Below are positions 1 to 5,823 of a DNA stretch of 6,027 nucleotides, one piece after another; positions within the stretch are counted from its first letter, which is position 1, and each line of letters opens with the position of its first letter. The stretch comes from an uncultured archaeon (lineage in GTDB: Archaea > Thermoproteota > Nitrososphaeria > Conexivisphaerales > CALBHZ01): contig CALBHZ010000175.1 of assembly GCA_937892815.1 (NCBI GenBank), positions 1 through 6,027 on the forward strand, in the 5' to 3' direction. The notes below the pieces were generated by a model. The model was not told where the DNA came from. It worked only from the letters and a program-made list of their open reading frames with translations, and did not search any database. Made by a program: the position numbers and the translations under genes.

Positions 1-38
1 ACCTTAACGAATGAATCCTCATATTCTATTTTCCTCAT
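1..38 (-). CDS. 5' end of an unidentified leftward gene (partial)
   Basis: Reading leftward from an ATG at 38, the frame stays open to the window edge and gives only 13 residues, MRKIEYEDSFVKV. A TATA-like stretch (ATTTATAAA on this strand, 76-68) lies about 34 bp before the ATG, which would give a leader of roughly 8 nt, AAGGGGAG, directly abutting the ATG. That spacing is too short for a normal Shine-Dalgarno interaction. The family cannot be identified from 13 residues. From memory, the general transcription factor TFE (alpha subunit) is sometimes found beside aTrm56 or near HflX/MBF1 in archaea, and an acidic-then-hydrophobic N-terminus is compatible with it, but this is a guess from context. 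A chance ORF is also possible. Confidence 0.4.
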   Translation of the reverse strand, partial: MRKIEYEDSFVK

Positions 39-67
39 CTCCCCTTAACGCTATTAGCTAGAAGACG

Positions 68-76
68 TTTATAAAT
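68..76. promoter_or_regulatory. TATA box for trm56, possibly shared with the divergent gene
   Basis: TTTATAAAT is centred at 72, about 26-28 bp before the trm56 ATG at 100, the spacing expected for an archaeal TATA box and a transcript starting at or within 2 nt of the start codon. The element reads almost the same on the minus strand (ATTTATAAA), so TBP could bind in either orientation and also drive the leftward gene starting at 38. A second AT-rich stretch, TTTTAAAA at 84-91, is too close to the trm56 start to be its TATA box but could serve the leftward gene. Confidence 0.6.
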
Positions 77-99
77 TTCCTCATTTTAAAAGCGGAAAG

Positions 100-642
100 A
101 TGGCTAGGGTAGTTGTACTGAGATTAGGTCATAGAAGGGAAAGAGATAAAAGGATAACAACTCATTGCGGTCTTGTAGCAAGAGCTTTTGGAGCTTCAGA
201 AATTATACTGTCTGGAGAGGAAGATAATGCGGTAATGGAGAAGCTTAAAGATGTAGTTGAGCGATGGGGAGGACCATTTGAGATAAGCTACGTAAAAAAT
301 TGGAAAGATTTCATAAAGGAATGGAAGGAAAGAAGAGGCATAGTGGTACATTTAACCATGTACGGCATACCTATTCAAAAGGCAATAAACGAAATTAAAG
401 AGAAGTTCAAAGATAGTGATTTATTAGTGATAATTGGAGCGGAAAAAGTTCCTAAGGAGGCATACTTTCTAGCGGATTTTAATGTAAGCATTACCAATCA
501 ACCTCATTCTGAGGTAGCTGCTCTAGCTATATTTCTTGATAGGCTATTTCAGGGAAAGGAGCTTGAGAGGGAATTTGAGAACTGGAAGGTTAAAATCATA
601 CCACAGAAAAGGGGTAAGGCGTTGGTAAAAAGGGATAGCTAA
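100..642 (+). CDS. trm56: tRNA (cytidine-56-2'-O)-methyltransferase aTrm56
   Basis: The 180-residue product matches the archaeal aTrm56 family (COG1303), an S-adenosylmethionine-dependent SPOUT-class enzyme that methylates the 2'-OH of C56 in the T loop of tRNA. The N-terminal signature is visible (residues 7-31: LRLGHR, RD, R-x-TTH, ARAFGA). The C-terminal trefoil-knot region that builds the cofactor pocket is also clear: VVHLTMYG at 82-89, VIIGAEKVP at 110-118 and [16 protein letters not shown] at 128-143. Length is typical of the family. The ATG at 100 is preferred because a TATA box sits about 27 bp upstream, no Shine-Dalgarno sequence is present, and [13 protein letters not shown] starts exactly where relatives begin. 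The TAA stop at 640-642 overlaps the end of the convergent hflX by 4 bp. The function call is firm at family level; substrate position is carried over from characterised members. Confidence 0.93.
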   Translation: MARVVVLRLGHRRERDKRITTHCGLVARAFGASEIILSGEEDNAVMEKLKDVVERWGGPFEISYVKNWKDFIKEWKERRGIVVHLTMYGIPIQKAINEIKEKFKDSDLLVIIGAEKVPKEAYFLADFNVSITNQPHSEVAALAIFLDRLFQGKELEREFENWKVKIIPQKRGKALVKRDS

Positions 643-1871
643 GATATACGTTCGATATCCCTAATTGCCCATTCCGGTCCCGTAAACTCCAAACTTACCA
701 ATCCTTCTCCAACGCGTCTCTCTACAATCTTGACCATCGGCTTCATCCACTCCGCTACCTTAATAAGCTTCTTCGCTTTCTCTTCCTCAACGGTTAGCTC
801 TAGTTTCTTCGCTTTAGTTACCTTTTCGTAAATCATTTTCTTTAAATCTTCAACACCTTCGCCCGTTTTAGCAGATATAGCTATACGTTCTACATCTTCA
901 GGAATCAGTCTGCATTTTCTTTCCACTTCCTCCTTACCAACTAGGTCTATCTTATTTAAAACAACGATGGTTTTTGAAGGATCTACAGCGAGCTCGGCCA
1001 AAACATCCATACTCGCTTTCAACCTTCTCTTGAATTCTTTTTCATGAACACTACAATCTACTAATAGCAAGACCATATCAGCAAATTTAAGCTCTTCCAA
1101 TGTCGATTTAAAAGCCTCAATCAAATAATGAGGAAGACGATCTATAAAGCCTACTGTATCCGATATAAAGAACTCCAGATCTCTATAGGTGTACTTCCTA
1201 ACGGTTGTTGAAAGAGTCGTAAAAGGCTTACCAGTAACCTTGCCATCTTCATCTGTTAAGAGATTGAATAGTGTGGTTTTTCCTGCACCGGTATATCCGG
1301 CTAAAGATATAAATGGCGCATTAAGCTCTCTCCTCTTCTTCCTTTGTAGCTCCCTCCTCGTGCTTACTTTTTTCAATTTTTCCATTAAGTTGTGTATCTG
1401 TCTATTTATGCTTCTAACGTACTTCTCTGCTTCATATCTACCATATCCATGCATTCCGGGCTGTTCTCCCATCCTCACTCTCCTAACCATTTCCTTTACT
1501 CTGGGAAGCTCGTAAATTAGTTCAGCTAGCTTTACTTGTAATTTAGCTTCAGGTGTGAAGGCTCGTTTTCCGAAGATCTCTAGTATCAACTTTTCACGAT
1601 CTATTACATCTTTACCGATAAATCTCAAAAGATTATAACATTGAGTAACTTTTAACTTTTCATCTACAATAATGCAATCAACGCCTAACTCCTCGGCTCT
1701 CCTCTTAACTTCTCCGGCCTTTCCCTTCCCTATGCCATATTTCCCCAATCCTAACCTCTTCACCGTTATTATCTCTACTACCTTGTAATCAGCTGCTTCA
1801 GCTAGCCCTAATGATTCCTCAATTATATCTTTCTCCTTGTACGTTACTAAAATCGCTGTCTTACAAACCAT
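639..1871 (-). CDS. hflX: GTPase HflX
   Basis: The 410-residue product is a translational GTPase of the HflX family in the TRAFAC/Obg-HflX group, known to bind ribosomes and, in bacteria, to split stalled or heat-damaged ones. The N-terminal HflX domain (about 1-180) shows [17 protein letters not shown] at 47-63, the [10 protein letters not shown]...RA...[15 protein letters not shown] core at 91-125, and the glycine-rich [13 protein letters not shown] linker at 135-147. The following helix is rich in Lys and Arg. The G domain has P-loop GYTGAGKTT (192-200), switch I TTLSTT (218-223), the HflX-type DTVGFI (238-243), NKID (306-309) and SAK (333-335), all intact. A C-terminal extension follows (about 355-410). 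It is the second gene after mbf1, 3 bp downstream, and has no promoter space of its own, so it is probably co-transcribed. The purine-rich end of mbf1 could supply a ribosome site, though GAGG lies rather far (about 14 nt) from the ATG. Confidence 0.95.
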   Translation of the reverse strand: MVCKTAILVTYKEKDIIEESLGLAEAADYKVVEIITVKRLGLGKYGIGKGKAGEVKRRAEELGVDCIIVDEKLKVTQCYNLLRFIGKDVIDREKLILEIFGKRAFTPEAKLQVKLAELIYELPRVKEMVRRVRMGEQPGMHGYGRYEAEKYVRSINRQIHNLMEKLKKVSTRRELQRKKRRELNAPFISLAGYTGAGKTTLFNLLTDEDGKVTGKPFTTLSTTVRKYTYRDLEFFISDTVGFIDRLPHYLIEAFKSTLEELKFADMVLLLVDCSVHEKEFKRRLKASMDVLAELAVDPSKTIVVLNKIDLVGKEEVERKCRLIPEDVERIAISAKTGEGVEDLKKMIYEKVTKAKKLELTVEEEKAKKLIKVAEWMKPMVKIVERRVGEGLVSLEFTGPEWAIRDIERIS

Positions 1872-1874
1872 TTT

Positions 1875-2267
1875 CTATATTCTTTCCTCTTCCTCTATAA
1901 TTTTAACTTTAAGTACATGCTCGATTTTCTTAGCCAAAGGAATGCTAGGCTTTAACTTCCCTGTCTCCAATTTGCTTATTACTGAGGATTTTTCACCCAG
2001 CTTTCTTCCCAGTTCCTCCTGTGTTAGCCCTAATCGCTCTCTGGCTTCCTTAATAACCTTATAGTAGTCCTCTCTTATGTATAGCTCACTTAAACTCTCA
2101 TCCTTTACCCCAAAGTTAAATCCGGTTCTTGTAATTACTGGCTTTTTCTTGTAAGTTACGCTTTTCCCAAGCTTCGAACATTTATCACATACCTTCAATA
2201 TAGCGCCCTCGATTTCAACGGTATGAATTTTTCCAGTAATATTTCTTCCACAAAGCTCGCATTTCAA
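1875..2267 (-). CDS. mbf1: Archaeal multiprotein bridging factor 1 (MBF1), zinc-ribbon plus HTH
   Basis: The 130-residue product has the two-part layout of archaeal MBF1. A small N-terminal zinc ribbon uses C3-x2-C6 and C27-x2-C30. A flexible basic linker (about 35-62) leads to a Cro/C1-type helix-turn-helix at about 68-122, with the hallmark LTQEELGRKLGEKSSVISKLETGK at 81-104. Eukaryotic MBF1 bridges TBP and activators; the archaeal protein has been linked to ribosomes and translation. It may act at either level here. The start must be TTG at 2267: the zinc ligand is residue 3, no ATG occurs before the ribbon, and no other start codon lies in frame upstream before the TATA box. The TATA box lies about 29 bp upstream of the TTG, so the message is nearly leaderless. 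The next gene, hflX, follows after 3 bp. From memory, Sulfolobus also pairs MBF1 with HflX, which supports a functional link to ribosomes. Confidence 0.93.
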   Translation of the reverse strand: MKCELCGRNITGKIHTVEIEGAILKVCDKCSKLGKSVTYKKKPVITRTGFNFGVKDESLSELYIREDYYKVIKEARERLGLTQEELGRKLGEKSSVISKLETGKLKPSIPLAKKIEHVLKVKIIEEEERI

Positions 2268-2291
2268 CTTAGACTTAAATAAAGGGGTGGG

Positions 2292-2300
2292 AATTTTAAA
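2292..2300 (-). promoter_or_regulatory. Promoter (TATA box) of mbf1-hflX
   Basis: On the minus strand the sequence reads GAAAG then TTTAAAATT, a purine-rich BRE-like segment followed by a TATA box centred near 2296. A start of transcription about 26 bp on, near 2270, would put the TTG start of mbf1 (2267) at the very 5' end of the message. This is a prediction from spacing and composition. Confidence 0.55.
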
Positions 2301-2314
2301 CTTTCCTCTTAAGA

Positions 2315-2322
2315 TTAATAAA
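2315..2322 (+). promoter_or_regulatory. Promoter (TATA box) of the PUA protein-nac pair
   Basis: TTAATAAA is centred near 2318, which predicts a transcript start near 2345, just before the TTG at 2347 and about 10 nt before the ATG at 2356. A small perfect palindrome, TCTTAAGA (2307-2314), sits between this TATA box and the oppositely oriented one of mbf1. The two divergent promoters are therefore only about 22 bp apart centre to centre, so their use may interfere. Confidence 0.5.
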
Positions 2323-2346
2323 AGCTGAAGTATAGGCTTTTGAGCG

Positions 2347-2826
2347 TTGAACTGGATGCAAAGGAAGATAGCATTACATCTAGATTACGTATATGGATCA
2401 GGAACCTCGCGTTTCTGGCCTCTTGAAGAACTTACATTCGATCTTTCTAAACGAACCGGAAGAATAAAATACGTATATAGCAAAGAGGGGTTGCTCGCTA
2501 CCATTAGAGAAAACGGGAGTTTAGCATTAACGATCTTAGGTGCTACGCTTCTTGCAAGATCTGATGGATTTAAAAGAGGATATTGCGTAACGGTATCCGA
2601 TGAAGCGGTAGGTCCCGTATCTGAGGGAAGAAGCGTCTTCGTTAAACACATTATTAAGTGTGGAGAGCTTATAAAGCCTAAGTTAGATGTAGTTGTTCTA
2701 GATAGGAAGGGAGAGGTAATCGCGGTAGGTCAAAGCGTAGTATCAAGTAGAATGATAGCTGAGTTGAAGAAGGGTGTAGCGGTAAAGGTTAGAGAAGGCT
2801 TAAAAACGTCAAAAATGTATGATTAA
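2347..2826 (+). CDS. PUA-domain RNA-binding protein
   Basis: The product, up to 159 residues, resembles the archaeal stand-alone PUA proteins, which have a short N-terminal domain followed by a PUA fold (the RNA-binding module of pseudouridine synthases and archaeosine transglycosylases). The N-terminal part (about 5-75) has DYVYGSGTSRFWP, RTGRIKYVYSKEGLLATIRENG and LTILGATLL. The PUA part (about 78-152) has GYCVTVSDEAVGPVSEGRSV, then FVKHII, IKPKLDVVVLDRKGEVIAVGQ and GVAVKVREG. No catalytic domain is attached, so it is probably an RNA-binding accessory protein; its target is unknown. A TGA at 2341-2343 limits the start to TTG 2347 or ATG 2356 (residue 4). The TATA spacing fits a leaderless TTG or a 10-nt leader before the ATG. 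nac follows after 6 bp; from memory, this PUA protein and NAC are neighbours in many archaea, suggesting a shared role near the ribosome or nascent chain. Confidence 0.85.
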   Translation: MNWMQRKIALHLDYVYGSGTSRFWPLEELTFDLSKRTGRIKYVYSKEGLLATIRENGSLALTILGATLLARSDGFKRGYCVTVSDEAVGPVSEGRSVFVKHIIKCGELIKPKLDVVVLDRKGEVIAVGQSVVSSRMIAELKKGVAVKVREGLKTSKMYD

Positions 2827-2832
2827 GTCGGT

Positions 2833-3165
2833 ATGTTTGATAGTAGGCAAGCGAGAAGGATGTTGGAAAGAATGGGGGTGAACATGAAAGAAATAAGGGG
2901 AGCTGAGGAAGTTATCATAAAAACAAAGGATAAGGAAATAGTGGTTAAATCCCCTTCCGTTTTCGAGCTCCAAACAAAGGGCTTAAGGATTTTCCAGATA
3001 TCTGGTGGAGAGGTGGAGGAGAAGAAATTAGAAGAGCCCCTATTCAAAGAGGAAGACATCCTGCTCGTAATGTCTCAAACCGGAGTAGATAGGGAGAGGG
3101 CTATAGCCGCCTTGAAAGAGGCCAATGGAGACATAGCGTTAGCGATCATACGACTTCAAACTTAG
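2833..3165 (+). CDS. nac: Nascent polypeptide-associated complex protein (archaeal NAC alpha)
   Basis: The 110-residue product matches archaeal NAC, a homodimeric factor that binds ribosomes and contacts emerging chains. The N-terminal NAC domain covers about 5-58, beginning with RQARRMLERMGVNMKEIRGA (5-24), a highly typical opening, followed by the beta-rich IIKTKDKEIVVKSPSVFELQ and RIFQISG. A short acidic and basic linker (60-71) joins it to a C-terminal UBA domain at 72-110 (EEDILLVMSQTGVDRERAI, ALKEANGDIALAIIRL). Length is normal for archaea. The ATG at 2833 is 6 bp after the stop of the PUA gene and lacks an obvious Shine-Dalgarno sequence, so translation may depend on the upstream gene. 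The pair is probably one transcript. The T-rich stretch after the stop (3177-3193) could end it. Confidence 0.95.
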   Translation: MFDSRQARRMLERMGVNMKEIRGAEEVIIKTKDKEIVVKSPSVFELQTKGLRIFQISGGEVEEKKLEEPLFKEEDILLVMSQTGVDRERAIAALKEANGDIALAIIRLQT

Positions 3166-3174
3166 ACTAAAAAT

Positions 3175-3189
3175 AATTTTGTCAAAATT
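3175..3189 (+). promoter_or_regulatory. Near-palindromic element, copy 1, before nrdJ
   Basis: AATTTTGTCAAAATT is a perfect 15-bp inverted repeat with 7-bp arms and a single central base. It directly precedes the TATA-like TTTATA at 3191-3196 and then CATC at 3197-3200. A 13/15 match to its reverse complement occurs at 3268-3282 in the equivalent position before a second TATA-like box. The position suits a regulator binding over or beside the BRE. The T-rich half could alternatively act as a terminator for nac. Confidence 0.5.
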
Positions 3190-3190
3190 T

Positions 3191-3196
3191 TTTATA
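3191..3196 (+). promoter_or_regulatory. Upstream TATA-like box (P1) of nrdJ
   Basis: TTTATA follows a run of T residues and would place a transcript start near 3219, giving nrdJ a leader of about 105 nt with the hairpin at 3222-3249 at its 5' end. No other gene starts at that distance, so P1 would serve either nrdJ or a small RNA. The assignment rests on spacing only. Confidence 0.4.
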
Positions 3197-3221
3197 CATC
3201 AGATATGGGACAGAGGGTAGG

Positions 3222-3249
3222 TTAAGGCTTTCCTCTCATAAGGTCTTAA
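3222..3249 (+). other. Hairpin in the predicted nrdJ leader
   Basis: TTAAGGCTTT (3222-3231) pairs with AAGGTCTTAA (3240-3249) to form a 10-bp stem with two G-U pairs around the 8-nt loop CCUCUCAU. The first five bases of the loop, CCUCU, are also complementary to AGAGG at 3212-3216 just upstream, so a pseudoknot is possible if transcription begins before 3212. No long U tract follows, so it is not a typical terminator. No conserved cobalamin-riboswitch box is visible even though the downstream enzyme uses adenosylcobalamin. Confidence 0.4.
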
Positions 3250-3267
3250 ACAACCATTTTGTAAAAA

Positions 3268-3282
3268 AATCTTGACAAAAAT
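3268..3282 (-). promoter_or_regulatory. Near-palindromic element, copy 2, before nrdJ
   Basis: AATCTTGACAAAAAT on the plus strand matches the reverse complement of the element at 3175-3189 at 13 of 15 positions, and the centres are 93 bp apart. Like the first copy it runs into a TATA-like box and is followed by CATC (3291-3294). The nearby TTTTGT (3257-3262) forms a further inverted repeat with ACAAAA (3275-3280). Confidence 0.5.
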
Positions 3283-3287
3283 ATATA
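3280..3287 (+). promoter_or_regulatory. nrdJ: Proximal TATA box (P2) of nrdJ
   Basis: AAATATATA-like sequence is centred near 3284, predicting a transcript start near 3310 and a short leader of about 12-16 nt before the ATG at 3325. This is the best-placed promoter for nrdJ. Confidence 0.55.
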
Positions 3288-3295
3288 TGACATCG

Positions 3296-3305
3296 CTTAA
3301 TTAAG
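3296..3305. promoter_or_regulatory. Perfect palindrome between P2 TATA box and nrdJ start
   Basis: CTTAATTAAG is a 10-bp perfect palindrome lying between the proximal TATA box and the predicted transcript start, a common location for archaeal repressor sites. The same half-site (TTAAG/CTTAA) forms the outer ends of the hairpin at 3222-3249. In AT-rich DNA a 10-bp palindrome can arise by chance. Confidence 0.3.
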
Positions 3306-3324
3306 AAATTAGGGCAATAAAATT

Positions 3325-5823
3325 ATGTCATCTAGCGGGAAGATAAAGTTTGTAAGGAAAAGAGATGGGAGGATAGTTCCGTTTAATCAAAATAAGATTA
3401 CCGAAGCAATATGGAAGGCTGAAAGAGCGGTCGGAGGTCGCGATAGGAAGATAGCGGAAGAACTATCGAATAGGGTAGTGAGTATACTTGAGGAAAAGTT
3501 CGTAGATAAGATACCGACCGTTGAAGAGATCCAAGATATAGTAGAACGGGTGTTAATAGAAAGTGGAAGAGCAAGAACCGCGAAAGCCTACATATTATAC
3601 AGGCAAAAGAGGACGGAGATAAGAGAGGAAAAGAAGAAGATACTAGAGAAGGAGAAGATTGACGAAGTAGATAAGGCCTTTGATTTGAACGCGCTTAGAG
3701 TTCTAAAAGCAAGGTATCTGAGAAAAGATGAGAAAGGAAGGTTAATAGAATCTCCGAAAGACCTATTTACGAGGGTTGCTATCCATGTAGCACTACCCTC
3801 CATTTTATATGATGAGAAGATATACAGCAAAGAAGGAAGCAGTAAAAGGTTTTCAGATGAAGAGTTTAATCCTAGAGAATTCGCTAATAAGGTACAAATC
3901 GGAAAGTACAAGCTAAATGAATTTCATCTTGAAGCGCTAAAAAGACTATATGATAGGATGAACCATGAAGGGAAAATGAAATTATCTTGGTCCGAGTTCT
4001 TTAGAAGGCTTAAAGAAGGAGAGTTTTCATCTTATGAGAAGGAAATTGACGAATTCTACAACTTAATGGTCTCCAAGAAGTTCTTACCTAATACGCCAGC
4101 TCTCGCTAACTTCGGAAATTATCTGGGTATGGGCTCTGCATGTTTTGTCCTCGACATAGAGGATTCTCTTGAGAGCATTATGGATACATTGAAGAACGCG
4201 GCCTTGATATTTAAAGCAGGAGGGGGAGTGGGTTACAACTTCTCAAAACTAAGACCTGAAGGAGACTTCGTTAGAACTACAAGTGGCATAGCCTCCGGAC
4301 CTGTAAGTTTCATGAGGTTATTTGATACTATGACTGAGGTGATAAAACAAGGAGGGATAAGAAGAGGAGCAAACATGGGAATATTGAATATAAGCCATCC
4401 AGATATAGAGAAGTTCATTAAAGCAAAAGAAGGCAATAGAGCGTTAAGGAACTTCAATATTTCAGTATTAATACATAAGGACTTCTGGGAATACTATAGG
4501 GAGAACAAGCCCTATCCATTAATAAATCCAAGAACCAAAAAACCCGTTAAGTACGTAAATCCTAGACAACTTTTCGATATGATAGCATATCAAGCATGGG
4601 AAAGTGCGGAGCCAGGTGTGATATTTGAGGATAAGGTTAACGAATTTAACCCTCTATATGAGGCAATGGGGCCCATAGTGTCAACTAATCCATGTGGTGA
4701 AGTCCTACTCTATCCTTATGAATCTTGTAACTTAGGAAGCATCAATGTATGGGCGTTCGTTAAAGAGAAAGAGGACGGTTCAGTATACTTTGACTGGGAG
4801 GAGCTTAAAAGGGCTGTTAAAGCAGCGGTAAGGTTCCTAGATAATATAGTAGATATCAACAAGTACCCACTAAAGGAAATCGAGAGGATGACACTTAAAA
4901 CTCGAAAAATAGGTTTAGGGATAATGGGTTTAGCAGATCTGCTATTTGAGCTACAAATACCGTATAACAGCAAAGAAGGATTAGAATTCATGGAAAGGCT
5001 AATGGAGTTCATTAATTATCATTCTAAGGAAGCATCGATTGAGCTTGCTGAAAAGAGAGGAAGATTCCCACTATTTGATAAGAGTAGGTATAGGAAAGGT
5101 GATTTACCTTTTGCCGGGTTCTATAGGAGGGAGGAATGGCGCTTAGATTGGAAGACTTTAGCTAAGAGGATAAAGGAGAAGGGAATTAGAAATGCGTATA
5201 CAACTGTAATAGCCCCGACTGGAAGTATTTCCATGATAGCAGGGTGTAGCAGCGGCATAGAGCCAGTTTTCGCTCTCGTATATGAAAAGAGCGTTACTAT
5301 AGGGAGCTTCCAATACGTAGATCCCGTATTTGAAAAGGTTATGAGAAGGGAAGGGCTGTACGACATTGACTTATTACAAGACGTAATACATAATAGAGGA
5401 AGCATACAACAAATCCCATACATTCCAGATAAGCTAAAAAGGGTATTCGTAACGGCCTTAGACATATCGCCAGAAGATCATGTTAAAGCCTTAGCCGCTT
5501 TTCAAAAGTGGGTAGATAGCTCAATCTCAAAAACGATAAATCTTCCATCAACCGCTACAGTAGAAGATGTTAAACGGGTGTATCTCTTAGCGTATCAGCT
5601 AGGATGTAAGGACGTAACGATTTACCGCGATAAATCGCTCCCCATTCAAGTTCTTAAAACGGCTTCTTCGGAAAATAGTCTACTCACGTTTAGAACCGCC
5701 GCTCCTAGGGAACAGAGAGAATTGTCTGTTGATAGATGTCCATCTTGTGGAACGTCTCTAGTCTACAAAGAAGGATGCGCAACATGTCCTATCTGTGGAT
5801 GGAGCGTTTGCGTTAGTGCGTAG
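3325..5823 (+). CDS. nrdJ: Class II (adenosylcobalamin-dependent) ribonucleoside-diphosphate/triphosphate reductase
   Basis: The 832-residue enzyme reduces ribonucleotides to deoxyribonucleotides by a cysteine thiyl radical generated from adenosylcobalamin, without oxygen or a small subunit. Residues 6-97 form one ATP-cone (KIKFVRKRDGRIVPFNQNKI), the site of ATP/dATP activity control. The catalytic barrel shows LPNTPALANFGN (254-265), the first redox cysteine C273 in GSACFVLD, AGGGVGYNFSKLRPEGD (298-314), GGIRRGAN (343-350), the active site N455-P-C457-G-E459, the second redox cysteine C468 in ESCNLGS, and the phosphate loop PTGSIS (631-636). The tail (805-829) carries C805-x2-C808, C818, C821-x2-C824 and C829, a ribbon-like cysteine set typical of class II tails that relays electrons or binds zinc. 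No intein interrupts the active-site segments. Class I is disfavoured by the NPCGE motif and tail, class III by the absence of a glycyl-radical site. No nrdB lies adjacent. The ATG at 3325 fits the P2 promoter. Confidence 0.95.
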   Translation: MSSSGKIKFVRKRDGRIVPFNQNKITEAIWKAERAVGGRDRKIAEELSNRVVSILEEKFVDKIPTVEEIQDIVERVLIESGRARTAKAYILYRQKRTEIREEKKKILEKEKIDEVDKAFDLNALRVLKARYLRKDEKGRLIESPKDLFTRVAIHVALPSILYDEKIYSKEGSSKRFSDEEFNPREFANKVQIGKYKLNEFHLEALKRLYDRMNHEGKMKLSWSEFFRRLKEGEFSSYEKEIDEFYNLMVSKKFLPNTPALANFGNYLGMGSACFVLDIEDSLESIMDTLKNAALIFKAGGGVGYNFSKLRPEGDFVRTTSGIASGPVSFMRLFDTMTEVIKQGGIRRGANMGILNISHPDIEKFIKAKEGNRALRNFNISVLIHKDFWEYYRENKPYPLINPRTKKPVKYVNPRQLFDMIAYQAWESAEPGVIFEDKVNEFNPLYEAMGPIVSTNPCGEVLLYPYESCNLGSINVWAFVKEKEDGSVYFDWEELKRAVKAAVRFLDNIVDINKYPLKEIERMTLKTRKIGLGIMGLADLLFELQIPYNSKEGLEFMERLMEFINYHSKEASIELAEKRGRFPLFDKSRYRKGDLPFAGFYRREEWRLDWKTLAKRIKEKGIRNAYTTVIAPTGSISMIAGCSSGIEPVFALVYEKSVTIGSFQYVDPVFEKVMRREGLYDIDLLQDVIHNRGSIQQIPYIPDKLKRVFVTALDISPEDHVKALAAFQKWVDSSISKTINLPSTATVEDVKRVYLLAYQLGCKDVTIYRDKSLPIQVLKTASSENSLLTFRTAAPREQRELSVDRCPSCGTSLVYKEGCATCPICGWSVCVSA

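Noticed and set aside
1189..1515. 108-codon plus-strand ORF opposite hflX
   Set aside because: It lies entirely antisense to the conserved G domain and linker of HflX, its composition is low-complexity hydrophobic and Ser/Leu-rich, and it has no promoter or recognisable domain.
3205..3225. Six-codon ORF (MGQRVG) in the nrdJ upstream region
   Set aside because: It would begin upstream of the predicted P1 transcript start, has no ribosome site, and is short enough to arise by chance; no leader-peptide feature is visible.
3200..3270. C/D box guide RNA in the nac-nrdJ gap
   Set aside because: No clear C box (RUGAUGA) and D box (CUGA) pair is present with suitable spacing.
3166..3324. Cobalamin riboswitch controlling nrdJ
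   Set aside because: The conserved B12-box-type core is absent and the region is AT-rich with only one short hairpin; only a generic structured leader can be proposed.
4670..4740. Intein in the nrdJ active-site region
   Set aside because: Class II reductases often carry inteins near the active-site motifs, but here NPCGE and ESCNLGS are contiguous and the total length of 832 residues is normal.
5121..5465. 114-codon minus-strand ORF inside nrdJ (with similar ones at 3588-3911, 4233-4457 and 4716-5012)
   Set aside because: All lie antisense to conserved NrdJ sequence and show the Ser/Leu/Ile-rich composition expected of reverse-strand shadows of AT-rich genes.
5737..5823. Separate small zinc-finger gene fused to nrdJ
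   Set aside because: A C-terminal cysteine-rich tail of this kind is a normal part of class II reductases and is in frame with no linker suggesting a recent fusion.
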